Assembly (NCBI GenBank): GCA_002239065.1
Contig: MPNO01000005.1
Coordinates: 62,001 to 126,000 of the forward strand
Reading direction: 5' to 3'
DNA: 64,000 bases
Source of the DNA: Defluviicoccus sp. bin129
Lineage (GTDB): Bacteria; Pseudomonadota; Alphaproteobacteria; MPNO01
Position numbers and translations under genes: made by a program. Under the pieces are notes generated by a model. That model was not told the origin of the DNA and did not search any database. It saw only the letters and a program-made list of their open reading frames with translations. This document shows, one piece after another, positions 1 through 9,853 of this stretch; positions within the stretch are counted from its first letter, which is position 1; each line of letters begins with the position of its first letter.

Positions 1-104
1 TCGGCGTTCGCCGGATCGCGCTCCAGCGGCAGGATATGCTCTTCCACGAAGCCGCGGACGCGTCTCCGATAGTCGTCGAGCTCGGGCGGCAGGGTGAAGT
101 CCAT
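1..104 (-). CDS. acyl-CoA dehydrogenase, N-terminal fragment (runs off window)
   Basis: Only the first 34 codons are present, reading MDFTLPPELDDYRRRVRGF and onward. This matches the N-terminal helix of acyl-CoA dehydrogenases, FAD enzymes that oxidise acyl-CoA thioesters to 2-enoyl-CoA. The ATG lies 6 nt downstream of the stop of the alpha/beta hydrolase gene, so it is probably the third gene of a metY-like, hydrolase, dehydrogenase operon. The catalytic region is outside the window, so substrate class cannot be judged. Confidence 0.7.
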   Translation of the reverse strand, partial: MDFTLPPELDDYRRRVRGFVEEHILPLERDPANA

Positions 105-110
105 GGCGCG

Positions 111-914
111 TTATAGCGCGTCGGGCAGGATGAAATCCCGCATCGCGTCCAGCGTCTCGTTGGGCCGCTCGGCGAGCATCATGTGGCCGCACCCCTTCAG
201 CACCACGTGGCGCGCATCGGGGATCGTGCGGGCGAGCGCGAGCCCGCCCTTCATCGGTGTCATCATGTCCCGCTCGCCCAGGATCAGCAGCGTTGCCGCC
301 TCCACCCGGCGGGCGCGCGCCTCGCCGTCCGCGAACCCCGCGCAGGCCGCGAGCCCGGCCGCCAGCACCCCGTCCTCCGCGCTCTCCAGCAGCCGCTGCC
401 CGCCGCCGTTCATCCACAGGCCCGGGCTGCGGTGCCCGCCGATCTGGGAGTCCCGGCTGAGCCCCCAATAGGTGATCAGGTCGATCGCCTTGTGGTCGTT
501 GCGCCGGGCCGCATCCAGCAGGTCGTCATGCACCGGCATCGCCGGCGAGGGGCCGAGCAGGATCAGCTTCTCCGTCCTCCCGGGCTCGGCGGCGGCGGCC
601 GACAGCGCGATCAGCGCGCCCATGCTGTGCCCCGCCAGCACCGCGCGGTCGAGCCCGATCGCGTCGCGCGCCCGGCCGAGCCAGGCCGCCATGTCGTCGA
701 TCGACGCCGGCGGCTCGCCCGCCGACCGCCCGTGGCCCGGCAGGTCGATCGCGGCGACGGAATACCCGTGATGCGCGAAGTGGCGCGCCGGCAGGTGCCA
801 CACCGAATGGTCGTTGGCCGCGCCGTGGACGAACAGTATGGCCGGGCGCGCGGCATCGAACGCCCGCCCGCCGGTGGCCGCGAAGGTCGTCTTCCCGTCG
901 ACGAGGAACTCCAT
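111..914 (-). CDS. alpha/beta-fold hydrolase
   Basis: A 267-residue cytosolic alpha/beta hydrolase. The oxyanion motif HGAAN is at about 30-34, the nucleophile elbow GHSMG has Ser97, the acid is probably Asp216 (GERD) and the histidine is His244 (GCGH). The substrate is unknown; small-ester hydrolases and haloperoxidase-like proteins share this layout. A longer reading to 941 exists, but the ATG at 912-914 gives the canonical MEFLVDGK start and sits just after the stop of the upstream sulfhydrylase gene. It lies in a tight minus-strand operon between that gene and the acyl-CoA dehydrogenase. Confidence 0.85.
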   Translation of the reverse strand: MEFLVDGKTTFAATGGRAFDAARPAILFVHGAANDHSVWHLPARHFAHHGYSVAAIDLPGHGRSAGEPPASIDDMAAWLGRARDAIGLDRAVLAGHSMGALIALSAAAAEPGRTEKLILLGPSPAMPVHDDLLDAARRNDHKAIDLITYWGLSRDSQIGGHRSPGLWMNGGGQRLLESAEDGVLAAGLAACAGFADGEARARRVEAATLLILGERDMMTPMKGGLALARTIPDARHVVLKGCGHMMLAERPNETLDAMRDFILPDAL

Positions 915-918
915 CCGC

Positions 919-2235
919 CTACTCCGCCGCGCGCGGCGCAACCGCGCGCGCCGCCGCCCGGAGCGCCTGGTCGAGATCGCCGATCAGGTCGTCCGGGTCC
1001 TCCAGCCCGACCGAGAGCCGGACAAGACCCTCGCCGATGCCCGCCGCCTTCAGCGCCGCGGCGTCCATCTGCTGGTGCGTGGTCGAGGCCGGGTGGATCA
1101 CCAGCGACTTGGCGTCGCCCACATTGGCGAGGTGGGAGAACAGGCCGAGCCGTTCGATGAACGCCCGCCCCGCCTCGCGCCCGCCGACGATCTCGAAGGA
1201 GAACACCGCGCCGCAACCCCTGGGCAGGAGCCGCCGGGCGAGGTCGCGGTCGGGGTGGCTGTCGAGTTCCGGCCAGCCGACCCACGATACCGCGCCGTGC
1301 CCGTCGAGAAAGGCGACGATCTCGCGCGTGTTTTCGACATGGCGCGCCATGCGCACCGGCAGCGTCTCCACCCCTTGGATCAGGTAGAAGGCGTTGGCCG
1401 GGCTCATCGAGGCGCCGAAATCGCGCAACCCCTCCGCGCGCGCCCGCATGACGAAGGCGCCCGGGCCGAACTCCTCCGAGAAATTGATGCCGTGATAGCC
1501 GGCATAGGGCTCGGTCAGGGTCGGGAACCTGCCCGACTCCCGCCAGTCGAAAATGCCGCCGTCGACCAGCACCCCGCCGATGGCGACCCCGTGGCCGCCG
1601 AGGAACTTGGTCGCCGAATGCAGCACGAGGTCGGCGCCGTGGTCGAACGGCCGGAACAGAGCGGGCGAGGCGAAGGTGTTGTCGATCAGGACCGGGACGC
1701 CCGCCGCGTGCGCGATGTCGGCGATGCGCGGCAGGTCCATCACCTCCAGCCCCGGATTGCCCAGCGTCTCGCCGAAGACCAGCCGGGTTTCCGGGCGGAT
1801 CGCGGCCGCGAACGCCGCCGGGTCGCGCGGATCGACATAGGTCGTCGTGATGCCGAAGCGGGGCAATGTGTGGGTGAACAGGTTGTGGCTGCCGCCATAG
1901 ATCGAGGCCGAGGAGACGATATGCGAGCCCGCGCCCATCAGCGTCGCCACCGCGAGATGGAGCGCGGCCTGGCCGCTCGCCGTCGCCACCGCGCCGACGC
2001 CGCCTTCGAGCGCCGCGATGCGCTCCTCGAACACCGCCGTGGTCGGGTTGGAGATGCGGGTGTAGATATGGCCCGCGCGTTCCAGGTTGAACAGCGAGGC
2101 CGCGTAGTCGGTGTCGGGGAAGACATAGGATGTGGTCTGGTAGATCGGTACAGCGCGCGCACCGGTCGCGGGATCCGGCTGCTGCCCGGCATGCAGGCTC
2201 AGCGTGTCGAATTTCGGCAGCTTGGCATCGACCAT
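919..2235 (-). CDS. metY: O-acetylhomoserine aminocarboxypropyltransferase (sulfhydrylase), PLP-dependent
   Basis: A 438-residue Cys/Met-metabolism PLP enzyme. It should convert O-acetylhomoserine and sulfide to homocysteine, or use methanethiol to make methionine. Visible features are the N-terminal LHAGQQPDPATGARAVPIYQT block, the cofactor-phosphate region around ASGQAA (about 86-91), the PLP aspartate in LIDNTFASP (Asp185) and the Schiff-base lysine in HSATKFLGGHG (Lys210). Length and motifs fit the MetY branch better than cystathionine synthases. A GGAGGG Shine-Dalgarno precedes the ATG. It heads the minus-strand operon and is divergent from the acyl-CoA ligase gene. Confidence 0.92.
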   Translation of the reverse strand: MVDAKLPKFDTLSLHAGQQPDPATGARAVPIYQTTSYVFPDTDYAASLFNLERAGHIYTRISNPTTAVFEERIAALEGGVGAVATASGQAALHLAVATLMGAGSHIVSSASIYGGSHNLFTHTLPRFGITTTYVDPRDPAAFAAAIRPETRLVFGETLGNPGLEVMDLPRIADIAHAAGVPVLIDNTFASPALFRPFDHGADLVLHSATKFLGGHGVAIGGVLVDGGIFDWRESGRFPTLTEPYAGYHGINFSEEFGPGAFVMRARAEGLRDFGASMSPANAFYLIQGVETLPVRMARHVENTREIVAFLDGHGAVSWVGWPELDSHPDRDLARRLLPRGCGAVFSFEIVGGREAGRAFIERLGLFSHLANVGDAKSLVIHPASTTHQQMDAAALKAAGIGEGLVRLSVGLEDPDDLIGDLDQALRAAARAVAPRAAE

Positions 2236-2287
2236 CGGCTCGTCCCTCCGCCCTTACCGGGGGCGGAGTGTATTCACCCTGATCGAA

Positions 2288-2316
2288 TTGTCGCCCTTTT
2301 TCCGCGGCGATAGAGT
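2288..2316 (+). promoter_or_regulatory. possible sigma-70 promoter for the acyl-CoA ligase gene
   Basis: TTGTCG (2288-2293) and TAGAGT (2311-2316) are separated by 17 bp in the divergent intergenic region. Each matches the consensus at four of six positions. They lie about 34 bp upstream of the start codon. There is no further support. Confidence 0.3.
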
Positions 2317-2349
2317 GCCACCGGCAAGCGCAGCGAGGGAGGCAGTGCG

Positions 2350-3978
2350 ATGGAAGGTCTGATGATGGGGACCCAGCTCCTGGTCTCGTCCCTGATCAGG
2401 AACGCCGCGGCCAACCACCCCGCCACCGAGGTGGTCTCGCGCAGCGTCGAGGGGCCGATCCACCGCTACGGCTATGCCGATCTCGAACGCCGCGCCAGGC
2501 GGCTCGCCAACGCGCTCCGCGAACTCGGCGTCGGCCCCTCCGAGCGGGTCGGCACGCTCGCCTGGAACACCTGGCGGCATGTCGAGATCTATTACGCGAG
2601 CTCGGGCTCGGGCGCCGTGTGCCACACCATCAACCCGCGCCTGTTCGCCGGGCAGATCGCCTATATCGTCAACCACGGCGAGGACAAGGTGCTGTTCCTC
2701 GACCTCACCTTCGTGCCGCTGGTCGAGCAGCTCGCCGATCGGTTCGAGACCGTCGAGGCCTACGTCATCATGACCGACGAGGCCCATATGCCGGAGACGA
2801 GCCTGCCCGGGGCGCTGTGCTACGAGACGCTGATGGCGAGCGCGTCGGAAGACTTCGAATGGCCCTCCTTCGACGAGAACACCGCATCCACGCTGTGCTA
2901 CTCCTCGGGCACCACCGGCAACCCGAAGGGCGTGCTCTACAGCCACCGCTCGACCGTCCTGCACGCGATGTCGGCGGCGCTGCCCGACGTGATCAACGTC
3001 GCCGCGACCGACACCACCATGCCGGTGGTGCCGATGTTCCACGTCAACGCCTGGGGCTTTCCCTATTTCACCGCGATGATGGGGGCGAAGCTGGTGCTGC
3101 CCGGCCCGCTCGCCGACGGCGCCTCGATCTACCAGATGCTGGAGACCGAACGGGTGACCATCTCGGCCGGGGTGCCGACGGTGTGGCTCGGCCTGCTGCA
3201 ATATCTCCAGGAATCGGGCAAGACGCTCTCGACCGTAAAGCGGCTGGTGATCGGCGGCTCGGCGGTGCCCAGGGCGATGATCGAAGCCTTCCTCACCCGC
3301 CACGGGGTCGAGGTGCGCCATGCCTGGGGCATGACCGAGATGTCGCCGCTCGGCACCATCAACAGCCCGACCCACGGGACCGGGGACGAGACGCCCGAGC
3401 AGTTCTGCGACCGTCAGGTCAAGCAGGGCCGCGTCTTCTTCGGCGTCGAGATGAAGATCGTCGACGACGACGACAACGAGCTGCCCGAGGACGGCGTCGC
3501 CTTCGGCATGCTCAAGGTGCGCGGGCCGTGGGTGTGCCGGTCCTATTACCGGGAGAGCGGGTCCGACACCCATGACGACAAGGGCTGGTTCGCCACCGGC
3601 GACGTCGCCACCATCGATCCCCGGCGCAACATGCAGGTCACCGACCGGTCGAAGGACGTGATCAAGTCGGGCGGCGAGTGGATCTCCTCGATCGAGCTGG
3701 AGAACATCGCCGTCGGCCATCCCGAGATCGCCGAGGCCGCCTCGATCGGCGTCCGTCATCCGAGATGGGACGAACGCCCCCTCCTGGTGGCGGTCAGGCG
3801 CGAGGGCTCCGAACTCACCCGCGAGGCGCTGCTCGCCTATTTCGACGGCAAGGTGGCGCGCTGGTGGGTGCCCGACGACGTGGTGTTCGTCGACGAGCTG
3901 CCCCATACCGCGACCGGCAAGCTGTTGAAGATGCAGCTCCGCGAGGAGTACAAGGACCACGTCCTGCCGACGGCGTGA
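2350..3978 (+). CDS. fatty-acyl-CoA synthetase (AMP-forming), medium/long-chain type
   Basis: A 542-residue ANL-superfamily ligase that activates a carboxylic acid to its acyl-CoA through an acyl-adenylate. The P-loop [11 protein letters not shown] is at 184-194. The A5 region reads [10 protein letters not shown], the A7/A8 hinge includes [10 protein letters not shown] and [13 protein letters not shown], and the C-terminal lysine motif TATGKLLK has catalytic Lys524. The pattern is that of AlkK/FadD-like enzymes. The start ATG has a good GGGAGG upstream; an in-frame ATG 12 nt later is the alternative. It is convergent with the enoyl-CoA hydratase gene, so beta-oxidation or acid activation is the likely context. 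Confidence 0.92.
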   Translation: MEGLMMGTQLLVSSLIRNAAANHPATEVVSRSVEGPIHRYGYADLERRARRLANALRELGVGPSERVGTLAWNTWRHVEIYYASSGSGAVCHTINPRLFAGQIAYIVNHGEDKVLFLDLTFVPLVEQLADRFETVEAYVIMTDEAHMPETSLPGALCYETLMASASEDFEWPSFDENTASTLCYSSGTTGNPKGVLYSHRSTVLHAMSAALPDVINVAATDTTMPVVPMFHVNAWGFPYFTAMMGAKLVLPGPLADGASIYQMLETERVTISAGVPTVWLGLLQYLQESGKTLSTVKRLVIGGSAVPRAMIEAFLTRHGVEVRHAWGMTEMSPLGTINSPTHGTGDETPEQFCDRQVKQGRVFFGVEMKIVDDDDNELPEDGVAFGMLKVRGPWVCRSYYRESGSDTHDDKGWFATGDVATIDPRRNMQVTDRSKDVIKSGGEWISSIELENIAVGHPEIAEAASIGVRHPRWDERPLLVAVRREGSELTREALLAYFDGKVARWWVPDDVVFVDELPHTATGKLLKMQLREEYKDHVLPTA

Positions 3979-3990
3979 GGCGATCCCCCG

Positions 3991-4818
3991 CTAACCCGCC
4001 CCGCGAGCCGCCGCGAAGCGGGCGTCGCGCCAGGCGAGGGCCGCGCGCAGCCCGTCCCGGCGGGCGATATCGAGGAAGGCGCGCTTGTCGGGCGAGCCCT
4101 CCGCTTCGATGTGCAGGTCGATGTCGAGCGCCATTTCCAGCGCCTCGCCCATCCCCATCAGCTCCATCGAGCGGTTCACCGCGAGCTTTGTCTGGCGCAC
4201 CAGGTTCGGGTCGATGACGGCGATCTCGCGCGCTATCGCCAGCGCGCTCTCGAGCTCCTCGCCCGTCGGCACGACCCGGTTGACCAGCCCCATCTCATAG
4301 GCCCGCCGGGCCGGGATCCGGTCGGCGCCGGTGAAGAAGATTTCCTTTGCCAGCTTCGGGCCGGCGAGCCACGGCAGCAGCATGACCACGATGCCGGCGC
4401 CGAATTTCAGCTCCGGCTCGCCGAACACCGCGTCTTCGCCGGCGATGGTGATGTCGCAGGCGCAGGCGAGCTCGAACCCGCTGGCCAGCGCCGGACCCTG
4501 CACCGCGGCGATCGACGGCTTGCCCAGATGCCAGAACCGCATCACCGCGTCGAAATCCTGCCGCAATACCGCCCGCCAGCCGGCGACGCCCTCGGGCGGG
4601 TTCTCGGCCTGCTCCTTCAGGTCGAAGCCGGAGGAAAAGGCGGTGCCGGCGCCGGTCAGCACGACGACGCGGACGCCCTCGTCGGCTTCGACCTCGGCGC
4701 ATGCTCTCGTCATCTCGTCCAGCAGCGGCCGGTGCATCGCGTTGGCCCGCGCCGGGCGGTTGAGCGTGATGAGGGCCACGTCTTCCCGCCGTTCGAGGAT
4801 CAGGTGCCGGTACGCCAC
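3991..4818 (-). CDS. enoyl-CoA hydratase/isomerase family protein
   Basis: A 275-residue crotonase-fold protein. The oxyanion-hole segments [10 protein letters not shown] (Gly64) and [10 protein letters not shown] (Gly114) are intact. The two glutamates that align with the catalytic pair of hydratases are Glu116 (GFELA) and Glu136 (GEPEL), so hydratase chemistry is plausible. It starts at a GTG with GAGGGG 8-9 nt upstream. The gene is convergent with the acyl-CoA synthetase (12 nt between stops) and divergent from the second AMP-ligase, which suggests acyl-CoA catabolism. The precise substrate is unknown. Confidence 0.9.
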   Translation of the reverse strand: MAYRHLILERREDVALITLNRPARANAMHRPLLDEMTRACAEVEADEGVRVVVLTGAGTAFSSGFDLKEQAENPPEGVAGWRAVLRQDFDAVMRFWHLGKPSIAAVQGPALASGFELACACDITIAGEDAVFGEPELKFGAGIVVMLLPWLAGPKLAKEIFFTGADRIPARRAYEMGLVNRVVPTGEELESALAIAREIAVIDPNLVRQTKLAVNRSMELMGMGEALEMALDIDLHIEAEGSPDKRAFLDIARRDGLRAALAWRDARFAAARGAG

Positions 4819-4900
4819 GGTCTCGCCCCCTCGCTTGCGCCCGCGTCACCCGGGTGGGACACTCCCGCGCCGGTGTCGCGGCTTCCACGGGACTATAGCA

Positions 4901-6355
4901 GTGGCCAGGGAACGTGCGGTTCCGGGCGCGCTGGCGGCGCGACTCCTCGAGGCGTGCCGCGCCTACCCGTGCCGGACCGCGCTCGATGACGGGGCCGAGG
5001 CTTTCAGCTACGCCGATCTGCGGGCCGGGGCCGATACGCTGGCCGGTGAATTGCGGGCGGCAGGTATCGCGCCGCACGAGCCCGTCGCCGTCGCGACCTC
5101 GAACCGGGCGCGCGACGTGGTCGCCCTCCTCGCGGTCTGGCTGGCGGGCGGCGTGGCGGCGCCGGTTCATCGGAATTCGGTGGAAATATCGGCCGCGGGG
5201 GTGCTGCGCAAGATCGGCGCGCGCATCGTCGTCAACGCCAGCCCGCAGCTTGCCGCGCCCGCCTCGCTGCAGGCCCCGGCCGCCGTTCGGCTGCTCCGTC
5301 GCGAGCCGCCGCCGGCCCGTCCGTTGCTGGAAGGCGCGGGCTTCATCCTGTTTTCTTCCGGCACCACCGGCGAGCCCAAGGCCATGGTGGTGGGTCACCG
5401 GCGATTTTCCGCCAAGCTCGACCGGATCGACGGCGAGATCGGCTTCGAGGACGGCACAAGGAGCCTGGTGCCGCTGCAGCTGAACTTCGCCTTCGCCCAA
5501 TGGGTGGCGCAGATCACCCTGCGCCATGGCGGCACCGTCCATCTGCGCCAGCGCTTCGATGCAGCCGGTCTGCTGAGCGATCTCGCCGATGGCGGCATCA
5601 ACCGGGCGCCGTTCGTGCCGACGATGCTGCGCGCGATGCTGGCGGAGATGGGCGACGCGCGGCATGGCTGGGCCGGACACATGATGTCGGGAGGCGAGGT
5701 GCTGCCGGCGGCCCTGGCCCGCCGGCTGCGCCGTGCCTGGCCGGGTGTGCGGCTCTGGGACGTGTACGGGATGACCGAGTGCGGGACCGGCGATTTCTAC
5801 GTTCGACCCGATGACTACGATGCGGCCGCCGGCAGCATCGGCCGGGCCGGCAGGGGCATCGAATACCGGTTCACCGCGGACGGCGAACTCGCGCTCCGCT
5901 CGCCGTACCACATGCTCGGCTATCTCGATGCGCCCGAGCTGACCGCGGCGAGCTATGACGGGGACGGCTATTTCCTCTCCGGCGATCTGGCGCGCGAACG
6001 CGCCGACGGGTTCGTCGAGTTGATCGGCCGCACCAAGGAGCTGATCGTCCGCGGCGGCCACAAGATCTCGCCGCTCGAGGTGGAACGGCTCTATCTCGAG
6101 CACCCCGATGTCGGCACCGCGCTCGCGACCGGCGTCGGCGATGCGCGGCTCGGCGAAGCGATCCACGTGCTGATCGTCCCGCTGCCCGGCGCCGCGCCCG
6201 CCGCCGGCGAGCTGCGCGCCTGGTCCGAGGGCCGCATCGACGGCTACAAGCGCCCCGACGCCGTCCATATCGGCGACGCCCTGCCGACGGGGCGCACCGG
6301 CAAGGCGGACCGGCGCGCCCTGCGCGCGCTGATCGAGAGCGGCCGCCTGACCTAG
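4901..6355 (+). CDS. class I adenylate-forming (AMP-binding) ligase
   Basis: A 484-residue ANL-family ligase, short for the family. The P-loop is FSSGTTGEPKAM, the A5 block is DVYGMTECGTGDF, and the C-terminal domain has SGDLARE, GRTKELIVRGGHKISP and the catalytic lysine in TGRTGKADRR. It resembles the compact acyl-AMP ligases used for unusual acids or carrier-protein loading more than the FadD paralogue at 2350. The start is uncertain. The reading frame is open far upstream, antisense to the enoyl-CoA hydratase gene; GTG at 4901 gives a sensible N-terminus but has no clear Shine-Dalgarno. No carrier protein is adjacent. Confidence 0.82.
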   Translation: MARERAVPGALAARLLEACRAYPCRTALDDGAEAFSYADLRAGADTLAGELRAAGIAPHEPVAVATSNRARDVVALLAVWLAGGVAAPVHRNSVEISAAGVLRKIGARIVVNASPQLAAPASLQAPAAVRLLRREPPPARPLLEGAGFILFSSGTTGEPKAMVVGHRRFSAKLDRIDGEIGFEDGTRSLVPLQLNFAFAQWVAQITLRHGGTVHLRQRFDAAGLLSDLADGGINRAPFVPTMLRAMLAEMGDARHGWAGHMMSGGEVLPAALARRLRRAWPGVRLWDVYGMTECGTGDFYVRPDDYDAAAGSIGRAGRGIEYRFTADGELALRSPYHMLGYLDAPELTAASYDGDGYFLSGDLARERADGFVELIGRTKELIVRGGHKISPLEVERLYLEHPDVGTALATGVGDARLGEAIHVLIVPLPGAAPAAGELRAWSEGRIDGYKRPDAVHIGDALPTGRTGKADRRALRALIESGRLT

Positions 6356-6374
6356 CCGGGGTTTCCCGGCGGGC

Positions 6375-7241
6375 TCACGGCCTGCAGGGCCCCTCGCCGA
6401 ATCCCGCCATCGCGCGGACCTCGTCGGCCGTGTGGCCGCGTTCGCGCAAGCTGCGGATCGCCAGGCTGTCGTGGCGCTTGGCGAGGCGCTGCCCCGAAGC
6501 GTCGGCGAGCAGGCGGTGGTGGCGGTATTCCGGCACATCGAGGCCGAGCAGCGCCTGGAGCAGGCGGTGAACGTGGGTCGCCTGGAACAAGTCCGCGCCA
6601 CGGGTCACCAGGTTCACCCCCTGGAGGCCGTCATCGGCGGTTACCGCGAGGTGGTAGCTGGTGGGCGTGTCCTTGCGCGCCAGCACCACGTCGCCGAAGA
6701 TTTCCGGCCGCGCCGCGATCCTCCCCTTCTCCCGGTCGTGCCAGGCGAGCGGGCCGGCACGCGCCACGGCCCGGCCCATGTCGAGGCGCAGCGCATGGCT
6801 CTCGCCCGCCGCGACACGCGCCGACGCGTCGCCCAGCCCGCGGCAGCTGCCGGGGTAGAGCGGCCCGTCGGGCCCGTGCGGCGCGGCGCTCGCGCGCGCG
6901 ATCTCCGCCCTGATCCCGGCCCGGGTGCAGAAGCAGGGATAGACCAGCCCCATCCCGTCGAGGGCATCGAGGGCGCGGGCGTAGTCTTCCATGTGCTCCG
7001 ATTGCCGCCGCACGCCGCCCTCCCAGCGCAAGCCCAGCCAGGCGAGATCCTGGTATATCGCCGCCTCGAATTCGGGCCGGCAGCGGCCGCGGTCGATGTC
7101 CTCGATGCGGAGCAGGAATCTGCCGCCTTCCCCGGCCAGCGCGTGGGCGAACAGCGCGGAATGGGCGTGGCCGAGATGCAACAGCCCGGTCGGGCTCGGC
7201 GCGAAACGGGTGACGGCGCCGCGCGTGCCGCGTTTTGCCAT
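6375..7241 (-). CDS. gluQ: glutamyl-Q tRNA(Asp) synthetase
   Basis: A 288-residue truncated glutamyl-tRNA-synthetase-like protein lacking the anticodon-binding domain. It glutamylates the queuosine base of tRNA(Asp). The HIGH-type motif PSPTGLLHLGH is at 15-25, the zinc ligand region CFCT with a later YPGSC follows, and a degenerate KMSKS-like RLAKRHDS is near the C-terminus. The longer frame to 7289 is rejected because MAKRGTRGAVTRFAPSPTG is the canonical start. It is divergent from the glycosylase gene. Confidence 0.92.
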   Translation of the reverse strand: MAKRGTRGAVTRFAPSPTGLLHLGHAHSALFAHALAGEGGRFLLRIEDIDRGRCRPEFEAAIYQDLAWLGLRWEGGVRRQSEHMEDYARALDALDGMGLVYPCFCTRAGIRAEIARASAAPHGPDGPLYPGSCRGLGDASARVAAGESHALRLDMGRAVARAGPLAWHDREKGRIAARPEIFGDVVLARKDTPTSYHLAVTADDGLQGVNLVTRGADLFQATHVHRLLQALLGLDVPEYRHHRLLADASGQRLAKRHDSLAIRSLRERGHTADEVRAMAGFGEGPCRP

Positions 7242-7272
7242 GGTCGGGGTTCTATGCCATAGAGCGCCGGAG

Positions 7273-7908
7273 ATGGGTATAGCCCTCACCCGCGCGGCTT
7301 ACGAAGCGGCGATCGCGGAGCTCGCCGCGCGCGACCCGGCGCTCGGCCGGGTGGTCGCGGATTACGGCCCCCCGCCGCGCTGGAAGCGGAAGCAGGGTTT
7401 CGCCACGCTGGTGCTGCTGATCCTCGAACAGCAGGTCTCGCTCGCCTCCGCCGAGGCCACCTTCGCGCGGCTCGAGGAACGCGCCGGCGCGATCGAGCCC
7501 GGCGCCATCCTCGCGCTCGGCGAGGAACGGATGAAGGAGGCCGGTCTGTCGCGCCAGAAGGCCCGCTATGTCCACGGCCTCGCCGCGGCGGCCGCGTCCG
7601 GCGGGATCGATTTCCGCAAGCTCGGCCGCGCCGCGGACGAGGCGGTGCGCGCCGCCCTGATCCCGCTCAAGGGCATCGGCGACTGGACGGTCGACATCTA
7701 CCTGCTGGCTGCGCTGCAGCGCCCCGACGTGTGGCCCGCCCGCGATCTCGCCTTGCAGGAGGCGGCGCGGGCGGTGAAGGGGCTCGACGCGCGCCCCGAC
7801 GAGAAGGCGATGCACGCCATCGGCGAGGCGTGGCGGCCCTGGCGGTCGGTCGCCGCGCGCATCCTCTGGCACCATTACCTCAACACCAGGCGCCGCGGCC
7901 GGGCCTGA
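7273..7908 (+). CDS. DNA-3-methyladenine glycosylase II-like (HhH-GPD) protein
   Basis: A 211-residue HhH-GPD DNA glycosylase. The hairpin-helix-hairpin with its Gly-rich turn is LKGIGDWTVDIYLL, followed by the catalytic aspartate in PARDLAL. It lacks the C-terminal Fe-S cysteines of Nth/MutY, which points to the AlkA branch that removes alkylated bases. The ATG at 7273 is preceded immediately by GGAG, closer than ideal; the frame is open further upstream but only as antisense to gluQ. Confidence 0.85.
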   Translation: MGIALTRAAYEAAIAELAARDPALGRVVADYGPPPRWKRKQGFATLVLLILEQQVSLASAEATFARLEERAGAIEPGAILALGEERMKEAGLSRQKARYVHGLAAAAASGGIDFRKLGRAADEAVRAALIPLKGIGDWTVDIYLLAALQRPDVWPARDLALQEAARAVKGLDARPDEKAMHAIGEAWRPWRSVAARILWHHYLNTRRRGRA

Positions 7909-8011
7909 CCCGCCGCCATGGACACGGGGGAGGCCGGACTATAGGGTCCCGCGCGCCGCCTCTCCCGCCCGGCCCCGGCGGGCCGCGCCGGCCCCCCCAC
8001 GGTCGTTCCGC

Positions 8012-8950
8012 ATGCTCCTGCTTCAGCAACTGATCAACGGACTGATGCTCGGCGGGCTCTACGTGATGGTCGCCGTCGCCTTCACCCTGATCATCGGGAT
8101 GCTCAACTTCCTCAACTTCACCATCCCGGCGCTGTTCATGTTCGCGGCGATGATGATGTGGGCGACGATGACGGGAAACCTGCCCTTCGGGAACGATTTC
8201 CTGCTCTCGGCATTCGGCGAACACCACATCTGGATCGCCGGAGTCGTGGTTTCGATCGTCAGTATCTGCATCGTGTCGCTGATCATCGAACGCTTCACCT
8301 ACCGCTACATGAAAGCCAAGTACGGCGACGCCACCGAGCACGCCTTGCCGCTGGTCAGCTCGCTCGGTTTCCTGATCATCTTCGAGCATTTGGTGATCAG
8401 CCAGTGGGGGTCCGACCCGCTGCAGATCGAATCGCCGTTCGGCGACGCGACCTTCACCATCGGCAGCCTGATCTTCAGCATTCCGCAGATCATCAGCCTC
8501 GCCCTGTCGCTCGGCATCGTCTTCCTGCTCAGCCACATCATCCGCCGCACCAAGCTCGGCCGCGCCCTGCGCTCGATCGCCGAGCGGCCGGACACCGCGA
8601 CCCTGATGGGGGTCGATGTGCTGAGGATCGTCCCGGTGGTCTATGTGATCACCGGCCTGCTCTGCGCGATCTCGGGGATCCTGTTCACCATCAATTACAC
8701 CAGCATCGACGCCTATATCGGCGACACTGTGGCGACCGTGGCGATCGCCGGCATGGTGCTGGGCGGGCTCGGAAACGTCTGGGGGGCGGTGGTCGGCGGG
8801 CTTTTCGTCGGGATTCTCGAAGTCTTTTCGATCTACATCGTCGGCGCCGATTTCGTGAAGGTGCCGATCTGGGGACTGCTGCTTCTCATCCTGGTGCTGA
8901 AGCCGACCGGGCTGTTCGGCCATAGCGCGATCGGCAAGGGGAAGTTCTGA
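8012..8950 (+). CDS. livH: branched-chain amino acid-type ABC transporter permease (LivH)
   Basis: A 312-residue integral membrane protein with about eight hydrophobic helices. It starts MLLLQQLINGLMLGGLYV, the typical LivH N-terminus, and contains the EAA-like loop R-A-L-R-S-I-A-E-R and the GGLGNVWGAVVGG segment near the C-terminus. It forms the inner-membrane channel with LivM. It is the first gene of a five-gene transporter operon. No strong Shine-Dalgarno is visible upstream. Confidence 0.93.
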   Translation: MLLLQQLINGLMLGGLYVMVAVAFTLIIGMLNFLNFTIPALFMFAAMMMWATMTGNLPFGNDFLLSAFGEHHIWIAGVVVSIVSICIVSLIIERFTYRYMKAKYGDATEHALPLVSSLGFLIIFEHLVISQWGSDPLQIESPFGDATFTIGSLIFSIPQIISLALSLGIVFLLSHIIRRTKLGRALRSIAERPDTATLMGVDVLRIVPVVYVITGLLCAISGILFTINYTSIDAYIGDTVATVAIAGMVLGGLGNVWGAVVGGLFVGILEVFSIYIVGADFVKVPIWGLLLLILVLKPTGLFGHSAIGKGKF

Positions 8951-8951
8951 G

Positions 8952-9848
8952 ATGAGCGGCTATGTCGAGGCCCAGCTCATCATCCTCTGCCTGAGCGTAA
9001 TCTACGCCTACGCGATCTTCCTGCCGGCGGCGTCCGGGCAGCTCAATCTCGGGGCGGCGGGGTTCATCACGCTCGGCGCCTATGCCAGCGGCTGGCTGAA
9101 CAATGCCGACGGGCTCGGCCTGCCGATGGGCGTGGGCATGGTGCTCGCCATGCTGTTCGTCGGCGCCATCGGCTTCGCGATCTCGCTGCCGATCCTGCGC
9201 ACCAGGGGCGTCTACATGGTGCTCGCGACCTTCGCCTTCGCCGAGGTGGTGTCCGGCATCGCGATCAACATGGAGTTTCTCGGCGGGGCCGCGGGCATGC
9301 CGGTCGACGCCCACGCGCCGGTCGAGATCGTGGTCGCCGTCGCGGTCGCCGTCGTCCTGTTCTGCTTCTATTTCATGTCCACCCGGCTCGGGCTCGCGCT
9401 CCGGTCGATCCACGACGACGAGAACGTCGCTCTCCTGTTCGGCGTCGATGTCCGCACCGCCAGGGTGGTCGCGTTCACCGTCGGCGGCATGCTCGCTGGC
9501 CTCGGCGGCGCGGTCTACGGCCACCACTACAACTATGTCGAGGCGCAGACGTTCAACGTGCTGCTGAGCATCTATATCCTGCTCTACGTGCTGCTCGGCG
9601 GGACCCAGACCGCATGGGGGCCGCTGGTCGGCGCGGTCTTCTTCACCGTCATCCCCGAGATCTTCCGCCATGTCGCCATCGAGATGGGGTCGGACTGGCT
9701 CGCCGACAGCCGCTTCATCTTCTTCGGCATGTTCATCGTCCTGATGATGGTGGTCCGCCCCGAGGGCGTGGTGACCCGGACGATGCAGGACCGCTGCGCG
9801 GGCTTCCTGTCCGGCCGTCGCGGCCGCGCCAGGCGGGCGGCGGAGTAG
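8952..9848 (+). CDS. livM: branched-chain amino acid-type ABC transporter permease (LivM)
   Basis: A 298-residue polytopic permease. It starts 1 nt after the livH stop and has the GQLNLGAAGF and GLALRSIHDDENVA motifs characteristic of LivM; the basic C-terminus (GRRGRARR) is cytoplasmic. It partners LivH. The ATG is preceded by GGGGAAG at the end of livH, consistent with translational coupling. Confidence 0.93.
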   Translation: MSGYVEAQLIILCLSVIYAYAIFLPAASGQLNLGAAGFITLGAYASGWLNNADGLGLPMGVGMVLAMLFVGAIGFAISLPILRTRGVYMVLATFAFAEVVSGIAINMEFLGGAAGMPVDAHAPVEIVVAVAVAVVLFCFYFMSTRLGLALRSIHDDENVALLFGVDVRTARVVAFTVGGMLAGLGGAVYGHHYNYVEAQTFNVLLSIYILLYVLLGGTQTAWGPLVGAVFFTVIPEIFRHVAIEMGSDWLADSRFIFFGMFIVLMMVVRPEGVVTRTMQDRCAGFLSGRRGRARRAAE

Positions 9849-9853
9849 GGCGC